DNA of 64,000 bases from Alcaligenes faecalis (GTDB taxonomy: Bacteria > Pseudomonadota > Gammaproteobacteria > Burkholderiales > Burkholderiaceae_B): NCBI RefSeq assembly GCF_041521385.1, contig NZ_CP168006.1:1-64000 (forward strand), written 5' to 3'. Position 1 is the first letter of the stretch. Every line of letters starts with the position of its first letter. Shown here piece after piece: positions 9,723 to 16,854 of the stretch. The notes beneath the pieces are model-generated. The model searched no databases. It saw nothing but the letters and a program-made list of their open reading frames with translations, and was not told where the DNA came from. The position numbers were made by a program, and so were the translations under genes.

Positions 9723-9782
9723 GGGTTAGAAAAAAATGTAGAAAAGGCTGGATCCGTAAATCAGCCAATCAGCTTAGAAAAA

Positions 9783-10409
9783 CTACAACTGCAAACGTAG
9801 GCGCCCTACCCTGACCCCATCAGAGATGAAATCAAGAAAATGCTCACTTAGGCTCACCCGAACTGCCTTGACAGGGCCAAGCGTGGGATACAAATCGCTG
9901 CCCATTATCTGCACAGCTTGCTTATCACGGCACCACGCCAAAACCTCTGCACGCCAATGGTCCAGAAGGGCCACCGGCGACAAGCTTTTAATCAGTTGCC
10001 AGGCACGATCATCGAGATCATTCTCCTGAGCCTCGTTAAGGCTGACCAAGTCGCTCACTGCTGAGTAGTACAGAGCCCAACCGATTCGATTGGCACGGTC
10101 TGGCTCCTGTAGATTCTTGTCAAATACCCACAGTTGCCCCAGAGGACCAAACAGGTTTTGCTTAGGCAACCTGCCGGTGTGTTTGCCTAAGCGATCCACA
10201 CCGCCAACCTCCACTAAGTGGCGTTGGCCATCATCACCGCGCAAGTGAAAGCGTTGTATACCGCCTTCCTTATTGCCCAACTGCATCGCAGCCATGAATT
10301 GCATCAGCGATCCATCGCGTCCATACAGCGAAACGAACAAAAAGCGGCCGTCCGACTCTCGGATGCAGGCATCTGCCCAGACTTCAGGAAACTCCTCTAC
10401 TTGGTACAT
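9783..10409 (-). CDS. Conserved ICE protein of unknown function
   Basis: Protein of 208 aa from the ATG at 10409, seven bases after GGAG; a GTG three bases upstream is an alternative start. It begins MYQVEEFPEVWADACIRES. A Trp-rich middle part (NRIGWALYYSAVSDL) precedes DDRAWQLIKSLSPVALLDHW. No catalytic motif, signal peptide or membrane segment was recognised. It sits between the SNF2-type helicase and a 113-aa gene, in the same orientation, with its own leader hairpin, which marks it as part of the ICE backbone rather than cargo. Confidence 0.6.
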   Translation of the reverse strand: MYQVEEFPEVWADACIRESDGRFLFVSLYGRDGSLMQFMAAMQLGNKEGGIQRFHLRGDDGQRHLVEVGGVDRLGKHTGRLPKQNLFGPLGQLWVFDKNLQEPDRANRIGWALYYSAVSDLVSLNEAQENDLDDRAWQLIKSLSPVALLDHWRAEVLAWCRDKQAVQIMGSDLYPTLGPVKAVRVSLSEHFLDFISDGVRVGRLRLQL

Positions 10410-10434
10410 CACCGAGCTCCATAGTTATGCGACT

Positions 10435-10466
10435 AGCCCCTTCCTCGCAAAGAGGAGGAAGAGGCC
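10435..10466 (-). promoter_or_regulatory. Leader hairpin before the 208-aa ICE gene
   Basis: On the minus strand CTTCCTC pairs with GAGGAAG around an 8-base loop, extended by GGCC/GGCT with mismatches. It lies about 25 bases upstream of the start. Confidence 0.5.
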
Positions 10467-10490
10467 AGGCCGCGTCGTTTAGAGAGATGA

Positions 10491-10832
10491 TCAAGCCAAG
10501 CGCACGGCAAAGGAGCCGTTAGCTTTATGGGTGATGTCTCGATTCCCCACGTTGTTCCAGGAATCGCGTTCGACCTCAGTGAACATATTTGCTGGCACAG
10601 TGATTTTGAGCCGGTGCAACACCGCTTTAAAATACTCCAGGCTCAAACCAAATGGGTTGGACTCATAAAGATTGCTATACAGATACTGATCATCGAACTC
10701 GGTCACGTCCGGATCCACAAAATCCACTTGCTTTTCGATGACCAAAAAATAATGCCCCAAAGCCCTATCCCAACCTAACAGCACGGTAACGGGATGATCT
10801 TTATAGGTGGTTTCAAAGTAATGACGACTCAT
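10491..10832 (-). CDS. Small conserved ICE protein of unknown function
   Basis: Protein of 113 aa starting MSRHYFETTYKDHPVTVLLG. The ATG at 10832 has GGAG six bases upstream, while a longer frame to 10886 runs through the leader hairpin and is rejected. The N-terminal half looks like beta strands (VTVLLGWDRALGHYFLVIEK). No catalytic motif is apparent. The gene lies between the RadC-like gene and the 208-aa gene, all in one direction and each with its own leader. Confidence 0.55.
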   Translation of the reverse strand: MSRHYFETTYKDHPVTVLLGWDRALGHYFLVIEKQVDFVDPDVTEFDDQYLYSNLYESNPFGLSLEYFKAVLHRLKITVPANMFTEVERDSWNNVGNRDITHKANGSFAVRLA

Positions 10833-10851
10833 GACAAACTCCAGAAAATGA

Positions 10852-10881
10852 GTCGCAACGTCCCATAAGGGCCGCAGCGAC
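10852..10881 (-). promoter_or_regulatory. Leader hairpin before the 113-aa ICE gene
   Basis: On the minus strand GTCGC pairs with GCGAC, with a GC-rich loop, followed by TCATTTTCTGGAG, which contains the Shine-Dalgarno sequence. Confidence 0.45.
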
Positions 10882-10941
10882 CCCATGGGTACAGGTTAAA
10901 AACGCCCAAATGCGGGCTAAACAAACAAGAAATGACTCAAG

Positions 10942-11499
10942 TTACAGGTCGCCGTGCTCAGCGAACGAATAGCTAGTGGTGTCGGCTGAAGGCCCGACGA
11001 TCAAATGGTCCAGAACCCTTACATCGATCAGCTCCAATGCTTTTTTAAGCCGCTCAGTAAGTTGGCGGTCTACCTGGCTAGGCTCTAACTTTCCGCTTGG
11101 ATGGTTGTGAACCAAAATGACCGCGCCAGCATTGTTTTTGAGCACCTCTTTAACGACCTCACGAGGATAGACAGCCGTTTGATTCAGGGTGCCTTGGAAC
11201 AATTCCCGATACTGGATCAAGCGAAGCTGGTTGTCTAAAAAGAAGACAGCGAAAACCTCGTGTTCTAGGCCAGCCAAACGAGCGACGGCATAGCGTTCCG
11301 CAATGCTCGGCGTTGACATGGAAGTTCCCGAAGGCACTAAAGACACAATCGCCTCACGTGCGGCCTCCAATATCTGCCCTGGAGTCGCCAACACGTAGTG
11401 CCCATGCGCATCAGCAACATGCAATTGCGCGGGTTCAGGCGCTGCCTGAGCGTATACAGACGGCGCGATGGGTAAAATCGACGTATTGAAAGAAGACAT
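10942..11499 (-). CDS. RadC-like JAB-domain protein of the ICE backbone
   Basis: Protein of 185 aa. The ATG at 11499 lies six bases after GGAG; the frame extending to 11586 runs through the leader. The RadC signature appears as AVILVHNHPSGKLEPSQVD (about residues 130-148), holding the His-x-His-Pro-Ser-Gly of the JAMM/MPN metal site, followed by LIDVRVLDHLIVG with the Asp ligand. RadC-like proteins are frequent on ICEs and plasmids; their biochemical activity is unsettled, and the old repair function is disputed. The N-terminal 50 residues are poorly conserved. Upstream lies the structured leader at 11,600-11,720. Confidence 0.85.
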   Translation of the reverse strand: MSSFNTSILPIAPSVYAQAAPEPAQLHVADAHGHYVLATPGQILEAAREAIVSLVPSGTSMSTPSIAERYAVARLAGLEHEVFAVFFLDNQLRLIQYRELFQGTLNQTAVYPREVVKEVLKNNAGAVILVHNHPSGKLEPSQVDRQLTERLKKALELIDVRVLDHLIVGPSADTTSYSFAEHGDL

Positions 11500-11509
11500 G
11501 GGTATCTCC

Positions 11510-11552
11510 AAAAATCTGGAGACATCCGGCCCCTTGAGGACGGATGTCCCCA
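11510..11552 (-). promoter_or_regulatory. Terminator-like leader hairpin before radC
   Basis: On the minus strand GACATCCG pairs with CGGATGTC (8 bp), followed by TCCAGATTTTT and then the Shine-Dalgarno GGAG of radC. The stem plus T-run resembles an intrinsic terminator or attenuator inside the 5' leader. Confidence 0.6.
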
Positions 11553-11599
11553 AGGGATAAGGCGAGGCTACTGACATGCTATGCATGACTGCAGCAGAT

Positions 11600-11720
11600 A
11601 AGAAAAACTACCCAGGCAGTAAAAGACCACCTTGATGCGTTTACAGGGTTGAACGCACCTAAACAACCCCCTTTAGGTTTGATGAGAAGGTTTCCCCAAA
11701 TGACCTGGACCAGGCCCCTT
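11600..11720 (-). ncRNA. Structured leader motif, copy A (upstream of radC)
   Basis: The core at 11,637-11,656 on the minus strand is a 5-bp stem (GCGTT/AACGC) closing the loop CAACCCTGTA. A second, wobble-rich hairpin ending in CTGCCTGGGTA follows it. Further small hairpins precede it at about 11,660-11,745. Core and flank are almost identical to copy B at 14,605-14,750. It lies between the methyltransferase stop and radC, about 140 bases before the radC start. It may be the radC RNA motif class known from comparative genomics; this was not tested. Confidence 0.55.
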
Positions 11721-11779
11721 GAGGAACCCTTCTAATGAAGGGTGAATAGCGCCAACCATTGGCACTGAGGGGTAAAGCA

Positions 11780-12895
11780 TCAGCTGATCTTAACTATCTG
11801 ACCAAGCCGATGATCGGCAGTAAATTCAATTGCATTGATAGTAGGCACAAACTTATCCAGCATCGTGATGGTCTCTGAGACATTCCCTTTCTCATCCACC
11901 TCCAGGTTCTGGATACGTTCTTTCTTCTTAAAGGTATCCCCCTTTATCAGAAAAATCCGGCCGTCTTTCGATTCAATGCAGCCAGTCACCTGGCCGGCCG
12001 CCAGCGCAAGCGCCAGGTGCCATTGAGTCATCGTACGAAGCGGTCTTCTGTGATTGGTCCGCACCTGAGAGAAATGAACATCAAAGCCTTGCCATAATAG
12101 ACTCTGCTTCCATGTATTGAGCTCGTCTTTCAATTGAGCGGCATCGATTCGCACCGCATGAAAGTCAAGCTCCGTATCAGCTGCTGGCACCTGGTAGGGT
12201 TCATCATCCCAGACCTCTGGCAATACTTGATCTACGAACTCTCCGGCCTGAGCCTGCGCAAGCCAATCAAGAACGCTTTTACGTGGATGTGTACTCCGGA
12301 TTTTGGTCCCGAAGATCACACATTGTTTGAATTGCTGCTCGGGGGCCATAAAAAACCGCAAATTGTCGAAATTACGGGCCAAAAATGCCCGAATCTCAGC
12401 ATCTAAGGCGTAGTACGGAATGATGTAGATAAGCACCCCACCCTCAGCCAGAAATGATGCCGTTTTCTTTAAGAACGTACGCTCCAGACGCTCGGCTTTG
12501 TCAGCATCGGCGTTGGCCATGTTCGCCGCATCACTGATTCCAAACCCGTATGGAGGATTCAGAAACAGTAGGCCAATACTGCGAGCCTTAACCACAACGT
12601 CATGAAGGTCCGCGTGAATAACCCTATCCAAGAGGCTTTTCGCGTGCCAGGCACGTTCTTTATCAAACTCAACACCCAGAGCCTCAATGCTTACTGAAAC
12701 CTCACCAGCCCGCTCCTGTAGGCCAAGACGAATGTCAGCCAGCGCCGCACCTTCCCCACAACATGGGTCAAGCAATCGCATAGGTCTTGATGCTGGCATG
12801 AGGAAGTGTTGAATCCGCTGCAAAGTCTCATCATCGGTCGGGTAGTACCCGGCTTTGACGAAGTTGCGAGCCAAGCGGGTGAACAAAAGCGCCAT
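11780..12895 (-). CDS. N6-adenine DNA methyltransferase-like protein (DUF6094-like)
   Basis: Protein of 371 aa from the ATG at 12895, preceded by AGGAGGTGTGAA. Its start follows the stop of the upstream 101-aa gene by one base, so the two are coupled. Motif I is DPCCGEGAALADI near residue 45 and motif IV is LNPPYGFG near residue 115, the NPPY signature of adenine-N6 methyltransferases. The target recognition part would be in the C-terminal half. No restriction endonuclease gene accompanies it, so it is probably an orphan methyltransferase protecting or regulating the element, or an enzyme that has lost DNA methylation. The family is common in ICE backbones. Confidence 0.78.
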   Translation of the reverse strand: MALLFTRLARNFVKAGYYPTDDETLQRIQHFLMPASRPMRLLDPCCGEGAALADIRLGLQERAGEVSVSIEALGVEFDKERAWHAKSLLDRVIHADLHDVVVKARSIGLLFLNPPYGFGISDAANMANADADKAERLERTFLKKTASFLAEGGVLIYIIPYYALDAEIRAFLARNFDNLRFFMAPEQQFKQCVIFGTKIRSTHPRKSVLDWLAQAQAGEFVDQVLPEVWDDEPYQVPAADTELDFHAVRIDAAQLKDELNTWKQSLLWQGFDVHFSQVRTNHRRPLRTMTQWHLALALAAGQVTGCIESKDGRIFLIKGDTFKKKERIQNLEVDEKGNVSETITMLDKFVPTINAIEFTADHRLGQIVKIS

Positions 12896-12896
12896 T

Positions 12897-13202
12897 TCAC
12901 ACCTCCTGACCATCAATGAGCGCGATCTCACGGCCAAACACCAGGCCTGCTGTTTCAGGTGAAGGCTCGCCATTCTGAGAAATCCACCAACTGGGTGGTT
13001 GAAGGGGGTAAACAAGCAGCCCAAGGTACGGACCTTGTGAGGCAAAGCAAACGATTCTGCATTTACCAATATTGTTGAACCTGACCATCACAGTTTCGCC
13101 AATGGCTGGAACAGGCTCTGGCCCGGTCCAGATCAGTCGATCATCTGTACGGTTTCTGTCAGTGGTGTAAAGCGGTAAGGTGAAATAGCGGACAACGATC
13201 AT
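12897..13202 (-). CDS. Small ICE protein of unknown function, coupled to the methyltransferase
   Basis: Protein of 101 aa starting MIVVRYFTLPLYTTDRNRTD. The ATG at 13202 has GGAGACCCAA upstream; a frame to 13298 runs through two hairpins and is rejected. The sequence looks like a small beta-rich domain (GETVMVRFNNIGKCRIVCFA then QGPYLGLLVYPLQPP), which could be a PilZ- or SH3-like barrel, but no residue set confirms it. Its Shine-Dalgarno lies inside a 7-bp stem, suggesting translational control that would also affect the coupled methyltransferase. Confidence 0.55.
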   Translation of the reverse strand: MIVVRYFTLPLYTTDRNRTDDRLIWTGPEPVPAIGETVMVRFNNIGKCRIVCFASQGPYLGLLVYPLQPPSWWISQNGEPSPETAGLVFGREIALIDGQEV

Positions 13203-13204
13203 TT

Positions 13205-13235
13205 GGGTCTCCGAAAAATACACGACGAGAGACCC
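13205..13235 (-). promoter_or_regulatory. Stem that hides the Shine-Dalgarno of the 101-aa gene
   Basis: On the minus strand GGGTCTC pairs with GAGACCC (7 bp) around a 17-base loop. The second strand contains the GGAGA that should pair with 16S rRNA, three bases before the ATG region. Confidence 0.6.
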
Positions 13236-13270
13236 AGACGGATCATCCCGCCGGGAGAGTGATAGAGATA

Positions 13271-13298
13271 ATGCAAACCCATCCTGATGGGTTTGCAT
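13271..13298 (-). promoter_or_regulatory. Strong 12-13 bp leader hairpin
   Basis: ATGCAAACCCATC and GATGGGTTTGCAT are perfect complements separated by two bases. It lies between the stop of the 111-aa gene (13,310) and the start of the 101-aa gene. There is no T-run after it, so it is more likely a processing or stability element than a terminator. Confidence 0.65.
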
Positions 13299-13309
13299 GG
13301 GTTAGAGGA

Positions 13310-13645
13310 TCAGTACTCCGATGGCAACGTCAGTGTGGTACTGGATCGATCCCATTCTGTAACGATCCAGATTTTGAGATGGTCGTTGACGCGATACGAC
13401 GACATCAGTCGCCCTCCACACGCTAGAGACCGCTGGTTAAATCGCCAATCTTCGTGGCACAGATCCCCCCAATCACCAATAGCGTGACGAGCCAGGTACT
13501 CACAAGCGTTGATCGTGCCTTCTTGATCCAGCTTGGTAACACCTGGCGTAGCCACAACCACACCGAGCTCAAAGCGCGGCAGCACATCGGCAAGAGGCGA
13601 GAGATCGAAGGAATCTCTGCACACTGGTTGAGTCTGTTCAGTCAT
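13310..13645 (-). CDS. Conserved plasmid/ICE protein (often misnamed restriction subunit M)
   Basis: Protein of 111 aa starting MTEQTQPVCRDSFDLSPLAD at 13645; a longer frame to 13765 crosses the leader hairpin. The pattern ACEYLARHAIGDWGDLCHED, then SLACGGRLMSSYRV, then KIWIVTEWDRSSTTLTLP matches a small family widespread on plasmids and ICEs. Databases often label it type I restriction endonuclease subunit M without evidence. No nuclease or methyltransferase motif is present. Function is unknown; the compact acidic/aromatic sequence suggests a small globular cytoplasmic protein. Confidence 0.7.
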   Translation of the reverse strand: MTEQTQPVCRDSFDLSPLADVLPRFELGVVVATPGVTKLDQEGTINACEYLARHAIGDWGDLCHEDWRFNQRSLACGGRLMSSYRVNDHLKIWIVTEWDRSSTTLTLPSEY

Positions 13646-13658
13646 AGTCGGCCTCACT

Positions 13659-13699
13659 AAAAAATGCGCAGGCCATACCCATGCGGGTCTGTGCCCGCA
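13659..13699 (-). promoter_or_regulatory. Leader hairpin and T-run before the 111-aa gene
   Basis: On the minus strand TGCGGG pairs with CCCGCA around a 6-base loop, followed by GGCCTGCGCATTTTTT just before the start region. Confidence 0.5.
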
Positions 13700-13835
13700 G
13701 GGGTGAAAATGGAAAAACAAAAGAAAAGCGAATGTCACCAAGCCTATGAAAGACCTGGTATACATTCGCTAATTTGGAGGAGCGGACTCCTCATCGGGCA
13801 CACCGAGGTGTGCTGAAATGGTCGCGTGCTAAACG

Positions 13836-14150
13836 CTAGGACATGAACATCTTCATGCCGCTTAAGATCAGACCGGCAAAACCAGCCAGCATCAAGCCAA
13901 GACGGATGGTCATATCCCGCTTGGTCACCTCGATGTCTTTTCTGGTCACCTCAATGTCGTGCTTCAGTTCAGTGCGAAGCGCGGCAATGTCGTGTTCAAC
14001 CTTGGCTGTCCACTTCTCCAGCACTTGATCAAGTGTGAGTGCCATAGCCCCCTCCATTGCGATGGCCACCTTTTCGGCAACCTCTTGCTTCATACCGGCA
14101 TCAACCAGGCCCTGCCGCAGCAGGAACAAGTCAGATGGACTCATTGACAT
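13836..14150 (-). CDS. DUF1640-like coiled-coil protein with C-terminal membrane helix
   Basis: Protein of 104 aa; the ATG at 14150 has AAGGGG seven bases upstream, and a second ATG two codons in is an alternative. After an amphipathic N-terminus (SDLFLLRQGLVDAGMKQEVA), residues 30-80 are a charged coiled coil with a repeated VTRKDIEVTKRD segment. Residues 84-101 (LGLMLAGFAGLILSGMKM) form one membrane helix. This layout matches the DUF1640/CCDC90-like group, whose members are membrane-anchored coiled coils of unknown role. Phage and ICE versions are common. Confidence 0.72.
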   Translation of the reverse strand: MSMSPSDLFLLRQGLVDAGMKQEVAEKVAIAMEGAMALTLDQVLEKWTAKVEHDIAALRTELKHDIEVTRKDIEVTKRDMTIRLGLMLAGFAGLILSGMKMFMS

Positions 14151-14162
14151 ATAGTACCCCTT

Positions 14163-14206
14163 AAAAAAATCAAGAGGGCTATCAACCCGCGAGGGCCAAA
14201 GCCCCC
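14163..14206 (-). promoter_or_regulatory. Terminator-like leader before the DUF1640-like gene
   Basis: On the minus strand GGGGGCT can pair with AGCCCTC, followed by TTGATTTTTTT and then the Shine-Dalgarno AAGGGG. A GGGC/GCCC inner pairing is an alternative. Confidence 0.5.
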
Positions 14207-14223
14207 AAGGGTCAGTTAAAGAA

Positions 14224-14499
14224 TCAAGCGGCTACCGCTGTAGCGCCGAATCGCAGCCAATGAAGTGCTTGCAGACGCTGCTTGAGATCACCTGGCAAGC
14301 GTTGGGCCAAATCTTGTCGAACAGAGCAACCTTGGACCAGACGTACGAACGAGCACACCTGTGCGGGTGCCAACTCATGTCGAACAGCCAGAAACTGCTC
14401 AAATCCCTCTTCATTGGCCTGAGAAAGCCAGTCATTAAAGAGGGAATGCAAACTCTTGCGCTGAGCCGTCGTGATAGGGAAAAAATGCAGTTGAGCCAT
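14224..14499 (-). CDS. Small ICE protein of unknown function
   Basis: Protein of 91 aa starting MAQLHFFPITTAQRKSLHSL at 14499, after GGAAGACGATC. The frame extending to 14667 passes through the structured leader and is not used. The sequence is helical, with NDWLSQANEEGFEQFLAVRH and a Leu-rich C-terminus. There are no catalytic motifs, signal or membrane segments. It has the second copy of the structured leader motif upstream, tying it to the same control as radC. Confidence 0.5.
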   Translation of the reverse strand: MAQLHFFPITTAQRKSLHSLFNDWLSQANEEGFEQFLAVRHELAPAQVCSFVRLVQGCSVRQDLAQRLPGDLKQRLQALHWLRFGATAVAA

Positions 14500-14510
14500 G
14501 ATCGTCTTCC

Positions 14511-14552
14511 AAAAAATGGGGGCGACCAAGCCCCAGGGGACACGGTGTCCCC
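14511..14552 (-). promoter_or_regulatory. Terminator-like leader hairpins before the 91-aa gene
   Basis: On the minus strand GGGGACACCGTGTCCCC (an inverted repeat at 14,536-14,552) is followed by GGGGC-TTGGTC-GCCCC and ATTTTTT, then GGAAG and the ATG. The second hairpin plus T-run has the form of a Rho-independent terminator. Confidence 0.65.
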
Positions 14553-14604
14553 ACGGGGTTAGCAAGAAGCGCAGGTTAAATCTGCGTGAATGAATAAAAC
14601 GAGG

Positions 14605-14750
14605 TACCCAGGCAGCACTTACTGCCTTGGCGCGTTTACAGGGTTGAACGCACCTGATTGAAACCATCGTTGGTTTGCTTAAATGATTTCCCTTGCAGGC
14701 CGGGCCTGATTGTCCTGGCTCGCAAGGGAACCCATCTAGGTTCCGGGCTT
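14605..14750 (-). ncRNA. Structured leader motif, copy B
   Basis: The core at 14,632-14,651 is identical to copy A (stem GCGTT/AACGC, loop CAACCCTGTA). It is followed by GGCAG-TAAGTG-CTGCC and CTGGGTA. Three further hairpins precede it: GGAACC/GGTTCC, TTCCCTTGC/GCAAGGGAA with an inner stem, and AAACCA/TGGTTT. Five consecutive stems in about 150 bases suggest a folded RNA. The second stem differs from copy A in a way that keeps pairing with wobble pairs. Confidence 0.6.
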
Positions 14751-14994
14751 ACATAACAAATTAAAATTCATACCCCCTCACTCCCCTTGATGGACCCAAG
14801 GTGTGCGTCACCGAAATGGAGGTCCTGGTGACAAATGAAACGGCGCGCAAGTTACGTGGCTGATTTTGCTATCACCAGCTCCGGCTTAGCGCAAAAGCTG
14901 CGGGCGCATGGGGACGCCGCCTCCCAGATTCAACGATGCACCAATGCACTGTGCGGTCTGGCTTATGGTCTCGATCGCATCAAGAACATAAGTC
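14751..14994. other. Spacer between copy B leader and the DUF3275 gene
   Basis: No gene is seen. An AT-rich patch at 14,755-14,780 may carry the promoter for the 91-aa gene, but no clear -35/-10 pair is present. Confidence 0.3.
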
Positions 14995-15017
14995 AAACCG
15001 CCACCATTGGGCGGTTT
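14995..15017 (-). terminator. Likely terminator of the DUF3275 gene
   Basis: AAACCGCC and GGCGGTTT pair (8 bp) around a 7-base loop 13 bases after the stop. The T-run is short (TTTGACTT), so efficiency is uncertain. Confidence 0.6.
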
Positions 15018-15029
15018 AGAAATGAGGGT

Positions 15030-15629
15030 TTACTGGGCAAACCAGATTTGTTGCTTCGCATCGAAACGGTAGCCATGACATTGGCCAAGTTCAGCTGCTT
15101 GCCGTCGTAGCAGCGCACGTTCTACAGTCGCATCAAGTTTGATGGGATCGCGATTGGCAATGGCATGGAGCATTTCTGCGTCAAGCAACCCATCGTGCTC
15201 TCCCTGCGTAGAATCCAGAGACCCTGACTGAGGCTTCCCACCCTTATTAAAGTGGCTGAAGTCTTTTGCGGTAGATGGCGGGGGTACTGACTTTTTAGAT
15301 GCTGCAACCCGTACAGGCCGTTGCTCGTCAATAGGGTCAGGCTCAGCTTGCTCATGAGCAGTCGATAATTCGGCCTGGCTCTCCACTTGTAAATCATGCA
15401 AACGCGCACGAATCTCTGTCACACCTTTGCCAAACGCGATGTATTGCGACAGATAGATTTCACTAATCCACACAGTTGCCTGGTACTCACCTTCCTCAAA
15501 CTGATCCAGGAGTGGGTCTTTGACCTTGAACTCACCAAAAGCAGTTGAGAGGTCTGCAACGCAGAACGCACCATTTCGACTTTGTCGAATCCGCTTTACG
15601 CGCAGCTGCGCTCCATCTATACGGATCAT
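15030..15629 (-). CDS. DUF3275 family ICE protein
   Basis: Protein of 199 aa starting MIRIDGAQLRVKRIRQSRNG; the ATG at 15629 lies six bases after AAGGAG. The N-terminal 95 residues (FCVADLSTAFGEFKVKDP, then YQATVWISEIYLSQYI and VTEIRARLHDL) match the DUF3275 domain, a beta-rich fold reported only from ICEs and related islands. The middle is a low-complexity Pro/Ser/Gln linker, and the C-terminal 50 residues (DPIKLDATVERALLRRQ) form helices. Its role is unknown but probably lies in element replication or maintenance, since it accompanies DUF3577. It has the third copy of the leader stem-loop. Confidence 0.82.
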   Translation of the reverse strand: MIRIDGAQLRVKRIRQSRNGAFCVADLSTAFGEFKVKDPLLDQFEEGEYQATVWISEIYLSQYIAFGKGVTEIRARLHDLQVESQAELSTAHEQAEPDPIDEQRPVRVAASKKSVPPPSTAKDFSHFNKGGKPQSGSLDSTQGEHDGLLDAEMLHAIANRDPIKLDATVERALLRRQAAELGQCHGYRFDAKQQIWFAQ

Positions 15630-15652
15630 CGTGATCTCCTTCATAAAGATAG

Positions 15653-15732
15653 GGAGACCACGTCCAGCCGGAAGAGATCTCCCGGTGGGGTGTGAAATGA
15701 AAGTACCCGTGCAGCTTACGCCGGACGGGTAC
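15653..15732 (-). promoter_or_regulatory. Two leader hairpins before the DUF3275 gene
   Basis: GTACCCGT/ACGGGTAC (8 bp, 15,703-15,732) is followed by GGGAGA/TCTCCC (15,653-15,683), then the start region with AAGGAG. Confidence 0.55.
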
Positions 15733-15847
15733 AGGGGGGCTTAAATGGTGGCCATCCAACTTGCGATCGGATAGTACTTTAGAGCACGTGAGGTTCCAGT
15801 TTGAACGTGCAATTCAACGGACGTACTCGTGTGATATGTACCCCAAC

Positions 15848-15890
15848 TCTATACAGAGCGTTCACGTTTCAGGGGTTGACGTGTCGTGCC
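15848..15890 (-). ncRNA. Structured leader motif, copy C
   Basis: On the minus strand CACGT pairs with ACGTG around CAACCCCTGAA (15,863-15,883), followed by the small hairpin CTCT-GTAT-AGAG. The stem sequence differs completely from copies A and B while the loop is kept, which points to selection on structure plus loop. Confidence 0.5.
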
Positions 15891-15980
15891 CGAAGGCGAC
15901 CAGGTTATTCAAGTGACACCTGAAAACACTCGCAAAACCGAATTAGTTTAGTCGCTAATTTTTGCAGCATCAAGGAGAAG

Positions 15981-16024
15981 AAAACCCTCGCACAGCCCCC
16001 AGTGGGAACAGTAACGAGGGTTTT
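15981..16024 (-). terminator. Terminator after the DUF3577 gene
   Basis: AAAACCCTCG and CGAGGGTTTT form a 10-bp stem, with an inner pairing of ACTGTT/CAG type, 17 bases after the stop. A T-rich tail (TTCTTC) follows on the minus strand, and the A/T ends make it usable in both directions. Confidence 0.65.
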
Positions 16025-16040
16025 GATGAGGCATTAAAAG

Positions 16041-16739
16041 TTAAACGACGCTCTGATGGGCATAACTTGCAGCGTATCGAAGCGCACTACTTGCTCCATA
16101 TCCTGCTTGATATGCCGCAGCGCCTTGGTTCACGGGCACCGGAGTGCTGTTGAACTTTGGCGTTGCTGTACCTTGAGCGTTTTCCTGTGGTGCTTTATTT
16201 TCAGACTGACCTTGCTCAGGCATATCCTGAGAAGACTCATCATTGGTCGAGGAGTTCTGCAAAGGAGCTTCCTCCTGAAAAGGAATGTTATCCATGCTGG
16301 ACTCTTCTTGCAATTCACGTCGGAAAATATTAACGCCATCAACAGTGACACTGTTGATCAACAACAGACGTCCCTTGATCAGTGCGGCAGGTTCTTGCTC
16401 GCCAGTTGTACGCCCCTTCTCATCTCGAAGGTTGCGCATGTAAACGTGTGTGTAGATATCACCCACACGAAACGATACAAAAACCTTGCGTTTCGCCTCA
16501 ACATCACCCATGAGCTTTTCCACCATTTCGATGGCTTCGCTCCCAGAGACCCGAAGATCAAAGTAGGTGTAGTCAGGTTCATCCGTATTTCCGCGCACAG
16601 CGGAAATCGAGCAAGCAAGAAAGGGTTGTGCCTTGCGGCCAGAACCTTTGGTTTCAACCCAGCGTACGCGGTTCAGATAACCGAGACCGTTAACGTGAAG
16701 ATTGAAGTGGTTGGAAGTTTGAGTGGAAGCGGTAGTCAT
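16041..16739 (-). CDS. DUF3577 (STY4534 family) ICE replication protein
   Basis: Protein of 232 aa starting MTTASTQTSNHFNLHVNGLG; the ATG at 16739 is preceded by TGGAGTTCACCATC. Residues 10-120 (GYLNRVRWVETKGSGRKAQP, then YTYFDLRVSGSEAIEMVEKL and VFVSFRVGDIYTHVYMRN) form the single-strand-binding-like domain of DUF3577/STY4534 proteins. These accompany the replication block of SPI-7-type ICEs. The C-terminal 90 residues are low-complexity, rich in Gln/Asn/Ser/Pro, as in SSB-type tails. It has a strong promoter and a long leader containing a copy of the shared stem-loop and a stem that hides its Shine-Dalgarno. Confidence 0.88.
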   Translation of the reverse strand: MTTASTQTSNHFNLHVNGLGYLNRVRWVETKGSGRKAQPFLACSISAVRGNTDEPDYTYFDLRVSGSEAIEMVEKLMGDVEAKRKVFVSFRVGDIYTHVYMRNLRDEKGRTTGEQEPAALIKGRLLLINSVTVDGVNIFRRELQEESSMDNIPFQEEAPLQNSSTNDESSQDMPEQGQSENKAPQENAQGTATPKFNSTPVPVNQGAAAYQAGYGASSALRYAASYAHQSVV

Positions 16740-16748
16740 GATGGTGAA

Positions 16749-16830
16749 CTCCAGAAAAATGGACTGGAGGAACACGCACCCACCCAAGAGCCGAATGGCC
16801 CGGACAGGGAAAGCGGGTTCCCTGTCCGGG
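16749..16830 (-). promoter_or_regulatory. Leader of the DUF3577 gene: 13-bp hairpin and Shine-Dalgarno stem
   Basis: CCCGGACAGGGAA pairs with TTCCCTGTCCGGG at 16,799-16,830. Further down, CTCCAG pairs with CTGGAG (16,749-16,769), the second strand being the Shine-Dalgarno itself. Opening of this stem would be needed for translation. Confidence 0.65.
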
Positions 16831-16854
16831 TAGCAAAGAAGAAGATGTACTCTG

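Noticed and set aside
13310..13645. Type I restriction subunit M, the common database name for this 111-aa family.
   Set aside because: No SAM-binding or NPPY motif, and far too short; the name appears to be a propagated error.
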